Of a stretch of 64,000 bases of DNA, positions 36,225 through 47,470 are shown in pieces. A program made the position numbers and the translations under genes. The notes beneath the pieces are model-generated. The model did not search any database and was not told where the DNA came from. It saw nothing but the letters and a program-made list of their open reading frames with translations. The stretch lies in NCBI GenBank assembly GCA_003993805.1, contig RSEF01000003.1, forward strand, positions 82,021,444 to 82,085,443, given 5' to 3'. How positions within the stretch are numbered: the stretch's first letter is position 1; each line of letters begins with the position of its first letter. This stretch comes from Himantopus leucocephalus (Eukaryota > Chordata > Aves > Charadriiformes > Recurvirostridae).

Positions 36225-36850
36225 ACTTTTCATAAGTATATTCACTATTCTGTCATCCATGTCTTTAATGAAAATATTAAATAACACATGTCCCAGAACT
36301 GCCATATGTGAGGCCAATTTGAAAGAGCCTGCTAGTTAGGCAGAAAACTCTGCTCTGAATATTTTTTCCTCCGAACCAGTTCTGCATTGACTGCATTTGA
36401 GCAAGACTGCATTTCCCAAATTTACTTGTAAGAATGCCCCATGCATCTACATCAAAAGACTTACACAAGTCAGACTATCAAACATATCACTTATCCCGTA
36501 TCCACTTGGCCAGTTAACATGTCAAGAAGGAAATTAGATTGGCTTGGCATGTTTTGTCAAATCCTGACAAATCCATATTGCCCTTTTCTTAGCACCTTAT
36601 TATCTACCAGCTGCACAAAAACAGATTAACAGTTTTGTTTCGGTATCTTTTGGGGTATCAAAATGAGGTCAAATGCTTTTAAAGTCCTTGAGATCTCCCT
36701 TCTCCCATTCAGTATTGTATTGTTTGTTTTTCTCCTGTGCTCTGAATCATCTTTTCTTCATACATTTGTGCAAATTAATTGTTGGTGCTTTGGCTAATAT
36801 TTTAAACTACTTGAGGGTGTCTTTCAGCTATGGAAAGCTAACTTATCCAA
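36225..36850 (-). mobile_element. Ancient CR1/L3-type LINE fragment (ORF2 RT region)
   Basis: The plus strand carries the reverse complement of an old CR1 RT region: 'attctgtcatccatgtcttt', 'aatgaaaatattaaataaca', 'ccgaaccagttctgcattga', 'catcaaaagacttacacaag', 'tggccagttaacatgtcaag', 'gaaattagattggcttggca' and 'ctgacaaatccatattgcc'. These blocks follow the order I know from turtle-type CR1. The right part (36680-36850) is weaker. No frame survives. Confidence 0.75.
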
Positions 36851-37049
36851 GTAACTCTGACCTCTTCTTTTCCTTTTTTGGCCTGTTTTCCTGTTCTGTT
36901 GTTAATGTAATCATAAATAAATGAATTTATTTAAAAGAAAGGTCTCAAATATAATTTTTTCAGTATCTTGTACCACTGAAAACTTTCTGCACATTTTAAA
37001 ATAAAACCTTCTTTCTAATATAATCTAAGGATTTTTGGAAAAGATAGCT

Positions 37050-37115
37050 GTGCACAGATAATAAGTCAATGAACTAGAGGTAGAACCAGCACTGGAATTC
37101 AGTCGTCTCTGCTGC
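37050..37115. repeat. MIR/CORE-SINE-like trace
   Basis: The string 'aataagtcaatgaactagag' followed by 'gtagaaccagcactggaatt' resembles the '...agtcagtggcagagccagga atagaacccag' pattern of old SINEs. Short and tentative. Confidence 0.35.
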
Positions 37116-37900
37116 TGAATTGTTATAATGCCCATGCTGTTGGCCAGAGCCAACTAGCCAGATAATTTCTGGGTCCAGTTCAGGAGGTAGCACAGGTCAG
37201 GGACCATTCCCAAGTGGCAGTGCAGATCTGACCACGTTGTGCTGAAGGCTAAGAGAGTTTAATAGCATGGATGTGACTAGACTGCGCCAATTGGCCTCTG
37301 TCAGAGAATGATCCCTGGTACTGTTCATTTTATTACTACAGATCTAGCCTTTATGTCCTCATATTTTCCTTACCCATCAGATGTTAAGTTAGTTAAATAG
37401 GTGTTCTATAGGAGTCATGCATGCGTTTTTTATTAACCCATGTATGTTTAATAATTCCATATCTCACATTTTTCTCTGTTCAGTTTCCATGCAGTTTCCC
37501 TGATATATAAGGCAATACCTTCCCCATTTTCCTTTCCTTTAGTTCCAGGGCAAGCAGTTCTCCTCTTAATCTGTCTACCTCTTACTTAACTCAGGCAATA
37601 AGAATTCCAGTATTCTTGGTGATTTGATGAGCTGGAGACAATGAAAGAATCCAATTAAAGATTCACTATTAATTTTTTTTTAATTATTTCAAATAGAAGC
37701 AGAAATGTGTTTCTGAGAAAATTACGCACTTCTTGGATTTAATACTTGATCCTTTCTTCTTCCTGCAAAATGACAGAAATGAGATCAGTATTTGCTAATT
37801 ATATATAATTGATTACTGGAATTTAGTACAGTATTTAGCTCTGCACCTTTTCCACGTATTTTATACTAGGTATTCCAGTGTTTTGCTGGCTTGAAGCTCA

Positions 37901-37924
37901 CCCCCACCCCCCCACCACCGCCCC
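37901..37924 (-). other. G-quadruplex motif (C-rich on plus strand)
   Basis: C5-A-C7-ACCACCG-C4 on the plus strand gives four GGG tracts on the minus strand with loops of 7 or fewer bases, if the C7 run is split. Confidence 0.5.
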
Positions 37925-38896
37925 TTGAATATCCATGGCGATCTACACAGGCACAACAGCCCTTTCAAGCACAGCATATTGAAGGATGGAAGCCTTGAAC
38001 CAGAAACCATTTCATCAGGTTTAACAATGTGGTGTATGTAATATGCATGTTTTGGAACCCCTAATTAGCAAAAGATCATAGCCTATTCAAAGTGGTATAG
38101 AGGAGAAAAAATGACATCAAAACTTACAAAAAGAACCCTAAAGTTTATTTTTTAGACATCCTTACACACACTGGAATATATACACTGGAAAGAGAGAAAA
38201 AAAAAAAACCAGACCCTCAGTAGCTGCTGAGCCATTGAAACAGTTTTCACAACATCATAGATAATTACAATTATCCTTCTCTTAGGGACATTGGAGCTGC
38301 CAATTTTCTGCAATCGAAAATAAATAAATAATTTGGAACAGATGTTGACTACTCATCCCAGTTTAATAGAAAGCTTTAGGCAGGCTTGTCAGCACTAAAC
38401 TTGAAAACAGTGATAGAACTTAAAAATATTTCTCCTCTTTTCTTTCTTCCTTTTTTGTTTTCCTCTTTCTGTTTTATCTTCTGGGCAGGGTTTCAAGTTT
38501 GTCATAGGGTGATTTAGTCCAGTGGAAGAAGAAAACCCAACTGCTTGTCAATTCCATTTGGCTTAGAAATGTAAGGCAGGACCCTGTTTAGTAACCAGGA
38601 GAAATACCAAGTGCCTGTGGGTGGCACTGTAGGTATTTGGTGATTAATTATTAACAGAACCAAGCAGTAACTGTTGTGCTCCTAACACATCTGTTTGGTG
38701 GAGGTTCTTCAGCCTCTAATCAAAACTGTAGCAGAACTATGACTCTCGCTGGAAAAAAGATTCACATGACCCAAAGGTTTTTGTTCAGTTCTTCTGGCTA
38801 ACAAAGGTTATCAACGCATCTAATTGACTATTTAATATGATATTATCAACTGCATCTTACCTCTGTGGTGATGGTTCTTTTGGATGAATGGATGAT

Positions 38897-38928
38897 GGAT
38901 AAATATTCTTCAGGATAAATATTCTTCA
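38897..38928. repeat. Perfect 16-bp tandem duplication
   Basis: GGATAAATATTCTTCA occurs twice back to back without mismatch, suggesting recent slippage. Confidence 0.9.
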
Positions 38929-39216
38929 GTCACTTCTAAAGTGTGTTGGCCTCCATCAGCCTTGGCATTGTGATATCATTTACCTTTGCCCAATGCTTTA
39001 GCTTTATTTTTTTCTTTTGCCTTTTTTTTTTGTTGTTCTTGCTACATGCAGACACTTTCTCTTCCAAATATGCAATTTCCAAGGAGTAGTGTCATCTTTC
39101 TGCTCACTGTTGCAATAAATAAAGCCAAAAAAAACCTGCTCAGATTTCTGCTTACAGCTTACAGCCAAACACTGCTTTTGTTTCATTTTGGTAGGGTTTT
39201 TTGGTGGTGTGGTTTG

Positions 39217-39233
39217 TTTTTTTTTTTTTTTTT
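39217..39233. repeat. Poly-T tract
   Basis: T17 run within a T/G-rich region; simple low-complexity sequence. Confidence 0.9.
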
Positions 39234-41702
39234 GAGGACAAATTTGCAGACGTAGAACAAAAAGTTCTTCTCCTTTTAGCCAGACTTTAAATGTTTCAGT
39301 TCTAGTAGATGCTATAGTTAGGAACTTCACTATATCATTACCATTTCAGAAATTAAAGTAGGATCCTTTCAGCTTCTGAAAAATGCCAGACAATGAAAAA
39401 ACAAAGCATTTGTCCTATGACCCAGCAGTTCCTTGGTTCAGAGCAACTTACCGCTGGATGACTGGGGATGTGTTCTGGACATTACTAACATCTCAGGTCT
39501 TTCAGTTGGGATGCAGCATGAATTAAATTGTGACAGCTTGTTACATGCACTTGGGGGCTATGTCTGTACCATCAAACTAAACAGCACCCAGTACATTTCT
39601 GGGCTTTCCAATAGTTATCTGTATTATCTATACTTCAACTGTTAAATTGTTAGAACAGTCTCTGTCTTGCTTTGGGTTTGTCCAATTAGCAATTTCCTAA
39701 ACAGTCCTTGGGAACAGTACATTTCTAGGCATCATTTCCAACCGGCAGTTCACATGCAGCCACACTGTTTTCAGAGGCTCCTCCCTGCCATCTGGCCATG
39801 AATTTTCTCAAGAATATTTAATTTATTAGTGTAGAGGTAGCCATAGGGAAACCGACCTCAGAAATGTGTCTGAGATATTTCTTCAGCTGAGATAAAAAAC
39901 AACCCTCCCTCCTGTTTCTTCTTCCTCTCACTCCACTCCTCAGGGCTCCTTCAGCTGATGTATGAGAGGTGTACATAGTAGCATGCTTTTAAAGGATACT
40001 TTGAATATATTAAATCAGTGCAAGTTTCACTAGCTGTATATCTGTTTTTAGATTAAATTAAACATCACAGTTCTGACAGACAGAATATGAAGTCTGCTTA
40101 TGAATTTCCCTGGAGAAAAAAAAAAACAAAGTATCCACTATACAATTGTAAAGATTATTGGCAAATTCTATTGCAATGTTTTACAAGAGTATATCAGAAT
40201 ATGTCCTTCTCTGATCACCTTTCCAGTCTGATTGCATCTCCTCTATATCTGCTTTTTGCCAATAGTGTTATTTTCTATCGGTTAGTCTTTTTGGGCCGTG
40301 CAGTACTGAAAGGAGTGGAAGGAAAGGGCACACTCACTGTTCTGTGTAATTCAGGCATCGTGCTTGGGTGAGAAGTGCTGTAAAACAACCTAACATATTG
40401 CTACAGTTGTACAACAGAAAACATCCTTTTTGCTTGCAGCTATATTTATTATCAATTGCAGGTGACTCAAAACTTGAATTATATTTTACTCTGCACTAAA
40501 CACAGGAAGAAATTTAAATAGGTTTTAAATACTTTTCTTTTAATCCCTAAAGAAAGGCGAAAATGCGTGCAGCAGGTCAGGAGATCAGACCATGGACTTT
40601 GGCTGTGATTGGGAAGTAAAGCATGCTGACAGTGTGGGCTATAGGAGTGCTGCTCATACAGTATGTTTACTGTCAGTGATTAACAACAAGCACAAGCATT
40701 GCGTATGACTTCATGCTTGTCTTCTCTCTCTCATTTGCAGGTATGTCACTTACGCCTTTTTTCTGTCCAAGATGCTTGTAACCACGAGTCCTAGTCCTAC
40801 CGTCAAATTAACTCATCAGGCCTACATTCAGAAGGAACTTTTATATTTATTAATTTTGATACCTTATTAAATTAGGTAGTAAAATACTTTCCTTTGCCAA
40901 AATAAACACAGCATTTTGCATACACTTTGAGGATAAGCTATTTTTATAGGGACAAATTATTTGCAGGCTTTTGGTAAACAAAAGTCACCAACGTGCAGGA
41001 TGCAGCGATGGTGAAATGTGCCCTCTGGTATTTGGAAGAACACCCTCCAGTGCATTAACTTACATTATTCTGGATACACACTGGAATGATTGTACTGCTA
41101 ATGCTACTTAAAAGGTCAATATTTATCACACTGTGCAATGTTCCCAATGTCTTAACTGCTTGTACGGCCCGTACTGTGACAGGATATGAGCCTTTTCAAG
41201 CTTCACTGCAATTATCTTCAGAACACCCAGTGGGATAAGAAAGAGCTTTTACGCCATTTCCACACATCAGGAGTGAAGATACAGGAAACTAGCTCAGGTT
41301 TCTAAGGGCAGATCTGCAGCAAGGTATGTTTATATGGAGGGTGCTCCTCCCACTGCATCCCTGCTCTGGTGTTTTCCTCTTACCTCCCTATCACTATACC
41401 ACCCTGGCACCAAATGAACTTGCATCAACCCTCCTAGCAGGTTGCCAGTAATGTTAGGACATATTTTCCTCCATTCTCCTCCTAAATGACCTATAAAATG
41501 CCATTTATACATGAATGCTCCATAAATATCCTTTCTGACGAATGCATCTGGGTTTCCTGCTCACAAAAGCATGAGTATGAGGGAGCAAGAGGAATAATTT
41601 ACACTCAAATTTTGTCTGGACACGCAGATGGGTCGCAGCCAAGACATGCATTAAGACCTGGCAGATAAAAGACCCCTCCAATCATGTTGGTCCCCCAGTC
41701 AT

Positions 41703-41733
41703 TCAAACATTACAATCAAACATTACAATCAAA
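41703..41733. repeat. 13-bp tandem repeat, 2.4 copies
   Basis: TCAAACATTACAA occurs twice exactly and is followed by a partial TCAAA. Confidence 0.9.
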
Positions 41734-42087
41734 GTAATCATATACAAAAGGACCTATGATTATTTGCTAATTTTATGAGGAAGCAGAAAGTTTACTGGAG
41801 AGTGAATTGCACTGTATCTCCAAGGGCTAGAAGAGGCTGCTTAAATGCAACTGTGTAATATACTAAATATCCCTTGAAACTAACATGTAGAGTGATTTTT
41901 GCAGTACCATAAAAACTTTTACCTAAATCTAAACAAAAATTTGGGTGGGAAAAAGCAATCAAATTTCATGTTTCATCCTCTACTTGCTGATATTTATATG
42001 CAAGTACAGTTATAAGTTTACAGATTTAGTCACAAAGATGTCATATCTTGGCGTAATATCTCAGTATTATGCTTTTTTAAGTTAAAG

Positions 42088-42104
42088 ATAATAATAATAA
42101 TAAT
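42088..42104. repeat. (ATA)n microsatellite
   Basis: Short perfect ATA/TAA triplet run. Confidence 0.9.
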
Positions 42105-42159
42105 CAACATCAGTTTTCTTGTCTTCAGAATATGCGTTGGTATCATCAGTTCATCTTAA

Positions 42160-42350
42160 AGAGATACTGTGACAAGCTTCCCATGGAAGTGGTCACAGCA
42201 CCAAACCTGTCAGAGTTCAACGTGCGTCTGGACAACACTCTTAGTCATATGGTTTAGTTTTAGGTAGTCTTGCGAGGAGCAAGGAGTTGGACTTCATGAC
42301 CCTTATGGGTCCCTTCCAACTTGAGATATTCTATGATTCTGTGATTTCTA
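42160..42350 (+). mobile_element. CR1 LINE 3' end
   Basis: Follows a CR1 subfamily 3' end: 'agcttcccatggaagtggtc', 'ctggacaacactcttag', 'aaggagttggacttcatgac', 'cttatgggtcccttccaact' and a terminal 'attctatgattctgtgattt' octamer tail. Distinct from the 'GALSNLV' subfamily at 21.5 and 34.3 kb. Confidence 0.88.
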
Positions 42351-42450
42351 TTGGTCAGTTGACATCCCTGGAAAACACTAGTAATGACGTTATTAAATCT
42401 GCTATTCTGGAAACGTTACGATATTTTTAAGACTTAACAATGCTGATAAA

Positions 42451-42488
42451 TACTATTAGTACTACTACTACTGCTGCTACTACTACTG
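42451..42488. repeat. (TAC/TGC)n triplet repeat
   Basis: Imperfect triplet array of ACT/GCT words between two CR1 copies. Confidence 0.85.
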
Positions 42489-42504
42489 TTAGACTCAAGA
42501 ATAG

Positions 42505-43400
42505 GAAAGAAAGTAATCTGGACAGCTGTACACCCATTAATTTGATCGCCACACTGTCCAGAAGTTAGACGATATTTTAACAGGATGAATAATTAAATAT
42601 ATGGAAGTAAATGGGAAATAGGGTAAAATGTGACATGGATTCACCAAAGATAGATCACATTAGCCTCAGCAGACATTTCCTTTTGATGAGTTAATTGATT
42701 TTCTAGATAAAGGGGAGGCAATAGGTTTAATCTAACGGGACTGCAGTAAATCATTTGAAATGTAGCCATATGGGAAATCGTTGGTTAAACTGCAGAAGAC
42801 ATAGATTATATAAGAATTAGATGCAAACAAATGGCACAACATAAGAGGGTAGTGCAAAAGTATTATTGACTTTAACAGGTTAGGGATAACCTAAAACTTG
42901 AGTCAAGTATTATCCCTGAGGTTTTTCCAGAACTAATGCTTAAGAAATTGATCATATCTTCATTACCGAACTTGACACAAGTCTGCTGCTAATGCAAAGT
43001 GTTAGAAGATATTGTTGGTAAGAGGAGCTTGAAGACCATTCTAAGAGAAATGATAAATATTTATTGTACATTTGTACAAAGTGCCAGGTAATGCACTTAC
43101 AGTTTAACAAGAAGAATTTCTTCCACAAGGTGGGTAACCATCAATTAGAAAACACAGGGGAAATAAAACACCTTGGAGTTCTGGTCAGTCACAGGAAGAG
43201 TATGAGGTAACAAAATAGTGCCATACAATATAACAGGTATATCTCGGAAAGAAAAGAAAATATTGATGCCAGTGTTTGAGGCACAGCTAAGTATTCGTCT
43301 AGAACATTGTACAGAAGTTTGGTCGCTTGTCTTGAAGAAAGAGGCAGTGAAACTGAAACAGGAGAAGAAAAGAGTTGTTGACCAGACCAAAGATATCTAT
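42505..43400 (+). mobile_element. Ancient CR1 LINE, long degraded ORF2 stretch
   Basis: Nearly 900 bp follow the order of an old, turtle-type CR1 ORF2: 'atggattcaccaaagataga', 'tgattttctagataaagggg', 'taatgcacttacagtttaac', 'caccttggagttctggtcag' and 'ctagaacattgtacagaagt'. The region around the catalytic box (near 42960) is too decayed to read. A 65-codon plus frame at 43218-43415 is residual. The length and heavy divergence mark it as an early insertion, now sitting between two younger CR1 copies of the same orientation. Confidence 0.78.
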
Positions 43401-44004
43401 ACTCCAGTGATGTAACATTCTTTACACACAAGGAGGATTGTGAAATGAAAAGAAATCCAAACCACTGGATATGTGTAAAATAATGTAAGTTTGATCACAT
43501 TATGAAAGTGATAATATGATGTGATGCCTGTGACACCAAAGGACTGTACCTTGTGAGCCAAAAAACCTTCTTCAATACAATGTTCTTAGATTAAAAAAAC
43601 AGAATAAATGGCTTCTCCTCCTACTGGTGTAATAAGGTCTTTAAATGACAGAAAGCAAAGTATTTTAACCATGCACACACATACACAAATTGATTTTCTG
43701 ATACACAAAAATAAATTTATTTCCAATTCTCAAAGGTACTTTGGTTCCAGGAACATGGATGTAATTGCCATCAGCAATGCTCATTCAGTGCTTGTAATAT
43801 ATATTTCAATAGCCTGAGGGATCCCAGTCACATACGATGGTCTTGTTTCCCGCACAACAGAGAAAAGGAAGGTTTGCTTCCTTACAATCATCTTTATTAG
43901 AAAAAAAAAAAAGGTAATCCATTTCAAATTAGTTAAGTCCCTGTGTTGCAGATGCAGCCTGGTGCAGCCTGGTTCTTACGCAATCATTTTTATCAAAAAG
44001 AAAA

Positions 44005-45215
44005 GATGTACATTCCTGTCTTCAAGAAAGGCCAAAAGGGAAATTGGGAACAGTCAGCATCACTTTAATCCCTAGGTAAATCCTTATCACTTTAGTCCCT
44101 AGGTAAATCATTGAGCAAGCACTCTTTTAACACATTTCTGGGCAGATGAAGGAGAAGAAGGTGACTGGGAACAGTAAAAGATGGATTTACTAAGGATAAA
44201 AAATGCCTGACCAACCTGAGTGCCTTCTATGATAAAATAAATGACTGGATTTGTGGATGAAGTGAAAAAAGTGAGTATTATCTGTCTTGATTTTAACAAG
44301 TCCTTAAATACTATCTCTCACAATATTCTTAGTCAAGTTAGGACATTATAGTCTGGATGGGTGGACGACCAGTTGGGTAAAAAGCTAATTGGATGGTTGG
44401 GGGACAAGGGCTGATAAGTCTTATTCTATCTTGTGGCTGGTAACAAGTGGTCTTTCCTGGGTCCAGTCACGTTTAACATCTTTATCAATGACCTTGAGGA
44501 GCCATTGCTTATCAAACATGCAGATGACACCAAGTTTGGGGAGAACAGTCAATATACTTGAGAGCCAGGGTGCCATCAAGAGGAACCTGGACAGACTGGA
44601 GGAATGGCTCAAAAGAAACCTGTTGAAATTCAACAAGGAGAAGTGCAAAGTCCAGTGTCTGGAAAAGAATAACCCCTTGCAACCATAGAAGCTGTGGAGC
44701 TGCGCCACAGAAAAGGCTCCATGGAGCCAGACTGACAAGGAGCTGAGCAAGTCAGCAGTGTGCGCTAGGAGGAACAAGGGCCACCAGCACTCTAGACTGC
44801 AAGAATAGGGACACAGCCAGGAGATTGAGAGAAGTGATTGTCCTCCTCTCCTCAGCACCTGTTAGCCCAAATCTGCATCCACTTTGGGGACCTATATAAA
44901 ACAAAGTTATTGATAAACTGCAGTGAGTTCAGCGGAGGCCACCAAGATCGTCAGGGGCTGGAGCACTTGCTGTAGTGCTGAGGCTTAGGGAGCTGGACTT
45001 GTTCATCCTCAAAAAGAGACAGTTTCAAGGGGAGGTCAATGTTTGAACAGTCTGCCTGGGGAGGCTACGCAGTCTCTGTACCTGTAGGATTTCAAGACCT
45101 GACTGGACAAAGCTCTGAGCAACCTGGTTGGACACAACAGCGGACCCTACTTTGAACAAAAGGTTGGACTAGAGGCACCCTGAAGTCCAACCTGAATGAT
45201 CCTGTGATTCTATAC
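44005..45215 (+). mobile_element. Old CR1 LINE, RT through 3' end
   Basis: Long plus-strand CR1. Landmarks are 'gtcttcaagaaaggccaaa', 'actaaggataaaaaatgcct', 'cgtttaacatctttatcaat', the catalytic box as HADD at 44517-44528 (FADD with the first residue changed), 'ctggacagactggaggaatg', 'aaattcaacaaggagaagtg', 'ggttggactagaggcaccct' and a terminal 'gatcctgtgattctat'. A plus-strand frame at 44389-44688 keeps 'RLEEWLKRNLLKFNKEKCKV', typical of CR1 ORF2. Several frameshifts and an internal 27-bp duplication show that it is inactive. Confidence 0.85.
44059..44112. repeat. 27-bp tandem duplication inside CR1
   Basis: ATCACTTTAATCCCTAGGTA... (44059-44085) is repeated at 44086-44112 with two substitutions. 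It is not part of CR1 consensus sequence and arose after insertion. Confidence 0.9.
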
Positions 45216-47007
45216 AACTGAAAACCTCGTCAATGAAATGTTTCATACATTTACACCAAGCTAGTTGTATAAGAAGAAGAAATAAATATTGTTAGGAGTC
45301 AAATGAAAGAGAGTTACACTAAAGAAGCAGTAAACAAAGAAAATCCATGTTTGGACATACTGATTTGCAGCAGTGTTCGTTCTGGCATTTCTACCCTGTG
45401 TTCCAACATGGTACGATTGATAAACTTGTGAAACAGAAGCTTTAGCACACTAACTGGCTAGCCATAAGTCAAGAGGCCCAATTTATTGTTGTCCTGAATG
45501 TTCAAAATTCAGATATGCGAATCTCATGTAAGACACCATCAATTCAAAGCAAGTGCTTTGCACCAAGTCTGAATGGATGTAAATCACTTCTTAGCCTACA
45601 GGCAAAAATTGAGTCAGGACCAATGAAACAGGCGCATGGCTTTGCTTCTACACAACAACAGCTTTTTAAAAATAGAATCATAATAAACAAACTTCAGGAA
45701 CTACTTAATGGAGTAGTGGGTTTCTCCAACCATTTTTCTAACCAACCAGATTGATTTTGTTCCATTTTTTTCATTAAACGTATTACTTCAGACCGTGAGC
45801 TCCTTTGCTAATTTCTAGCCTGCAGAGAATTTTAATGTCTGAGTCATAAACCTATCCAAAAATGATATATTTAATGGAAATTCTAAGGGACCCTTAACTA
45901 GAGTAAGTGTTGGGTTATGCTGCAATAATAATAAACAACAATAGTAATATTAATAAAAATAACACAGTTTTATGTGAACCCATAAACGGCCATTTATATG
46001 ATCGCTGTACAAATATTTAAAATTCCAAAATACTGCATTTTTCACAATTATGGTGATGCTACAGACTTTATAGACTCTTCCAAAACCTTTGGGTCTCAAA
46101 GGTTGCATGCTTTCAACTCTTAAGATGGGTTAAGGATATTCATTGGCAGGCCTCCAGTCCTGGGACTACTGATTAGTTAAAAGAACTTTTTTTACTAAAA
46201 ATTTTTTAACATATACCCCTTAATGAGGAAGTAAAAGGTTCAAAGTTTCAGGAAGTTCTGAAAAATCCCCAAGTATAAATCAATGGTAGCAACCTATTTA
46301 ATAAATTATGAACCAAAAAAATAATCAGTTAATATTCATTATCAAAAAGGCAATTTCTTATAAAGCTGTTTCTGTGTGTCCCCAGGCCGTCAAACTTACT
46401 CCCTGGCTTCCCACTGTGTGGAAGTTTCAATTAGAATTTCATGTTGAAATGTATGTTAACACCTTCTTATATATATTTTGGTAATGTCTGTTTAACTCTG
46501 GCTGTCACAACTTGGAATGGATATTTTTTTCTTTTCCAATAAGCCAGTTGAAAAAAAGGGGAAAGATATTGAATGGTTCATAAATATATAATGTTTCCCA
46601 TTTGTTATATTCTGCAATCAGAGGCAGCAGCTTTAAACTTGCATATCAGTGCATAATTCCAGGAACTTAAAAAATTGATCTGCCAATGTCTCCCCTCTAG
46701 CAATCTTTTAATTAAATGAACTTCACTCACCTTACTGCTAAACTCCTTAGGTTGATTTTATACTGAGATTTAATGTATTTTTCAGTGAAGTTTTTGGTTG
46801 CTGTTTTTAAACTGTAAAGGTTGTTTAGTAAACAAGTGTTTAATAATGTATACAAGGTGACTGAACATAGATCAATGCCCATTATTTATTCACAATAAAA
46901 AACTTGGAAGTAATAAGGTTCTTTTGTATTCTTGCCAGCCAAAGCCAAGAGTAGGCCCAGTTCTCAGCCACAGTAAACAAAATTGAACTTTTAATTTGTA
47001 GGAAACA
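45216..47007. other. Unassigned AT-rich non-coding DNA
   Basis: No gene or transposon recognised. Only short frames, 79 codons or fewer. Confidence 0.5.
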
Positions 47008-47035
47008 GGGCTGATTTACACCAGCTAGAGGTCTG
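47008..47035. repeat. Fragment of ancient palindromic repeat
   Basis: 'ggctgatttacaccagctag' followed by 'aggtctg' is one arm of the palindromic family seen at 2976, 12608 and 56991. Short, so tentative. Confidence 0.35.
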
Positions 47036-47204
47036 CTTTAAGAATACTTTTTTCCACATATTCTTATATAAGAATGGAATTTGTAGTGATGGCAGTCCTG
47101 TTTAACTACATGAGTAAGTTAGTAGATGGTTCAACACAGAAAGCCATGATAACATCAGTAAGAACCTAAAATATTGTGGATCCCTTGCTACTAGTTTGTG
47201 GAAA

Positions 47205-47271
47205 ACAGAATCACACAGAATCACAGAATGGTAGCGGTTGGAAGGGACCTCTGGAGATCATCTAGTCCAAC
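47205..47271 (-). mobile_element. CR1 LINE 3' terminus, minus orientation, cut by gap
   Basis: 'agaatcacacagaatcacag' (decayed octamer tail), then 'gttggaagggacctctggag' and 'atcatctagtccaac'. This is the reverse complement of a classic CR1 3' end. It stops at the gap. Confidence 0.9.
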
Positions 47272-47371
47272 NNNNNNNNNNNNNNNNNNNNNNNNNNNNN
47301 NNNNNNNNNNNNNNNNNNNNNNNNNNNNNNNNNNNNNNNNNNNNNNNNNNNNNNNNNNNNNNNNNNNNNNN
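47272..47371. other. Assembly gap (100 N)
   Basis: Exactly 100 N with CR1 3' ends facing outward on both sides. Confidence 0.95.
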
Positions 47372-47412
47372 AGGTCCCTTCCAACCTCAAAAATTCTATG
47401 ATTCTATGATTC
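47372..47412 (+). mobile_element. CR1 LINE 3' terminus, plus orientation
   Basis: 'aggtcccttccaacctcaaa' followed by two ATTCTATG octamer units. This is the 3' end of a plus-oriented CR1 whose body is lost in the gap. Confidence 0.85.
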
Positions 47413-47470
47413 TTCAGCCCACCCTTTAGATACTTATAAGCAATAATTAAGTCTCTGGACTTCAGGAGCC
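47413..47470 (-). mobile_element. Possible CR1 fragment, minus orientation
   Basis: 'ccctttagatacttataagc' and 'ctctggacttcaggagcc' resemble the reverse complement of the CR1 stretch that encodes the segment just upstream of 'FQYLKG'. If so, a younger CR1 inserted into an older minus copy. Short and tentative. Confidence 0.4.

Larger units (their letters stand above)
36851..42159. other. Unassigned AT-rich non-coding DNA with small repeats
   Basis: No gene or transposon recognised apart from the small items listed separately: a MIR-like trace near 37.05 kb, a C-rich quadruplex motif at 37.90 kb, and short tandem duplications at 38.90 and 41.70 kb. Open frames (108 codons or fewer) lack domains; those at 39.0-39.3 kb are dominated by T-rich or A-rich translation. 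Confidence 0.45.

Noticed and set aside
44421..44858. 145-codon minus-strand frame over the CR1
   Set aside because: Antisense of a CR1 ORF2 region; no independent evidence.
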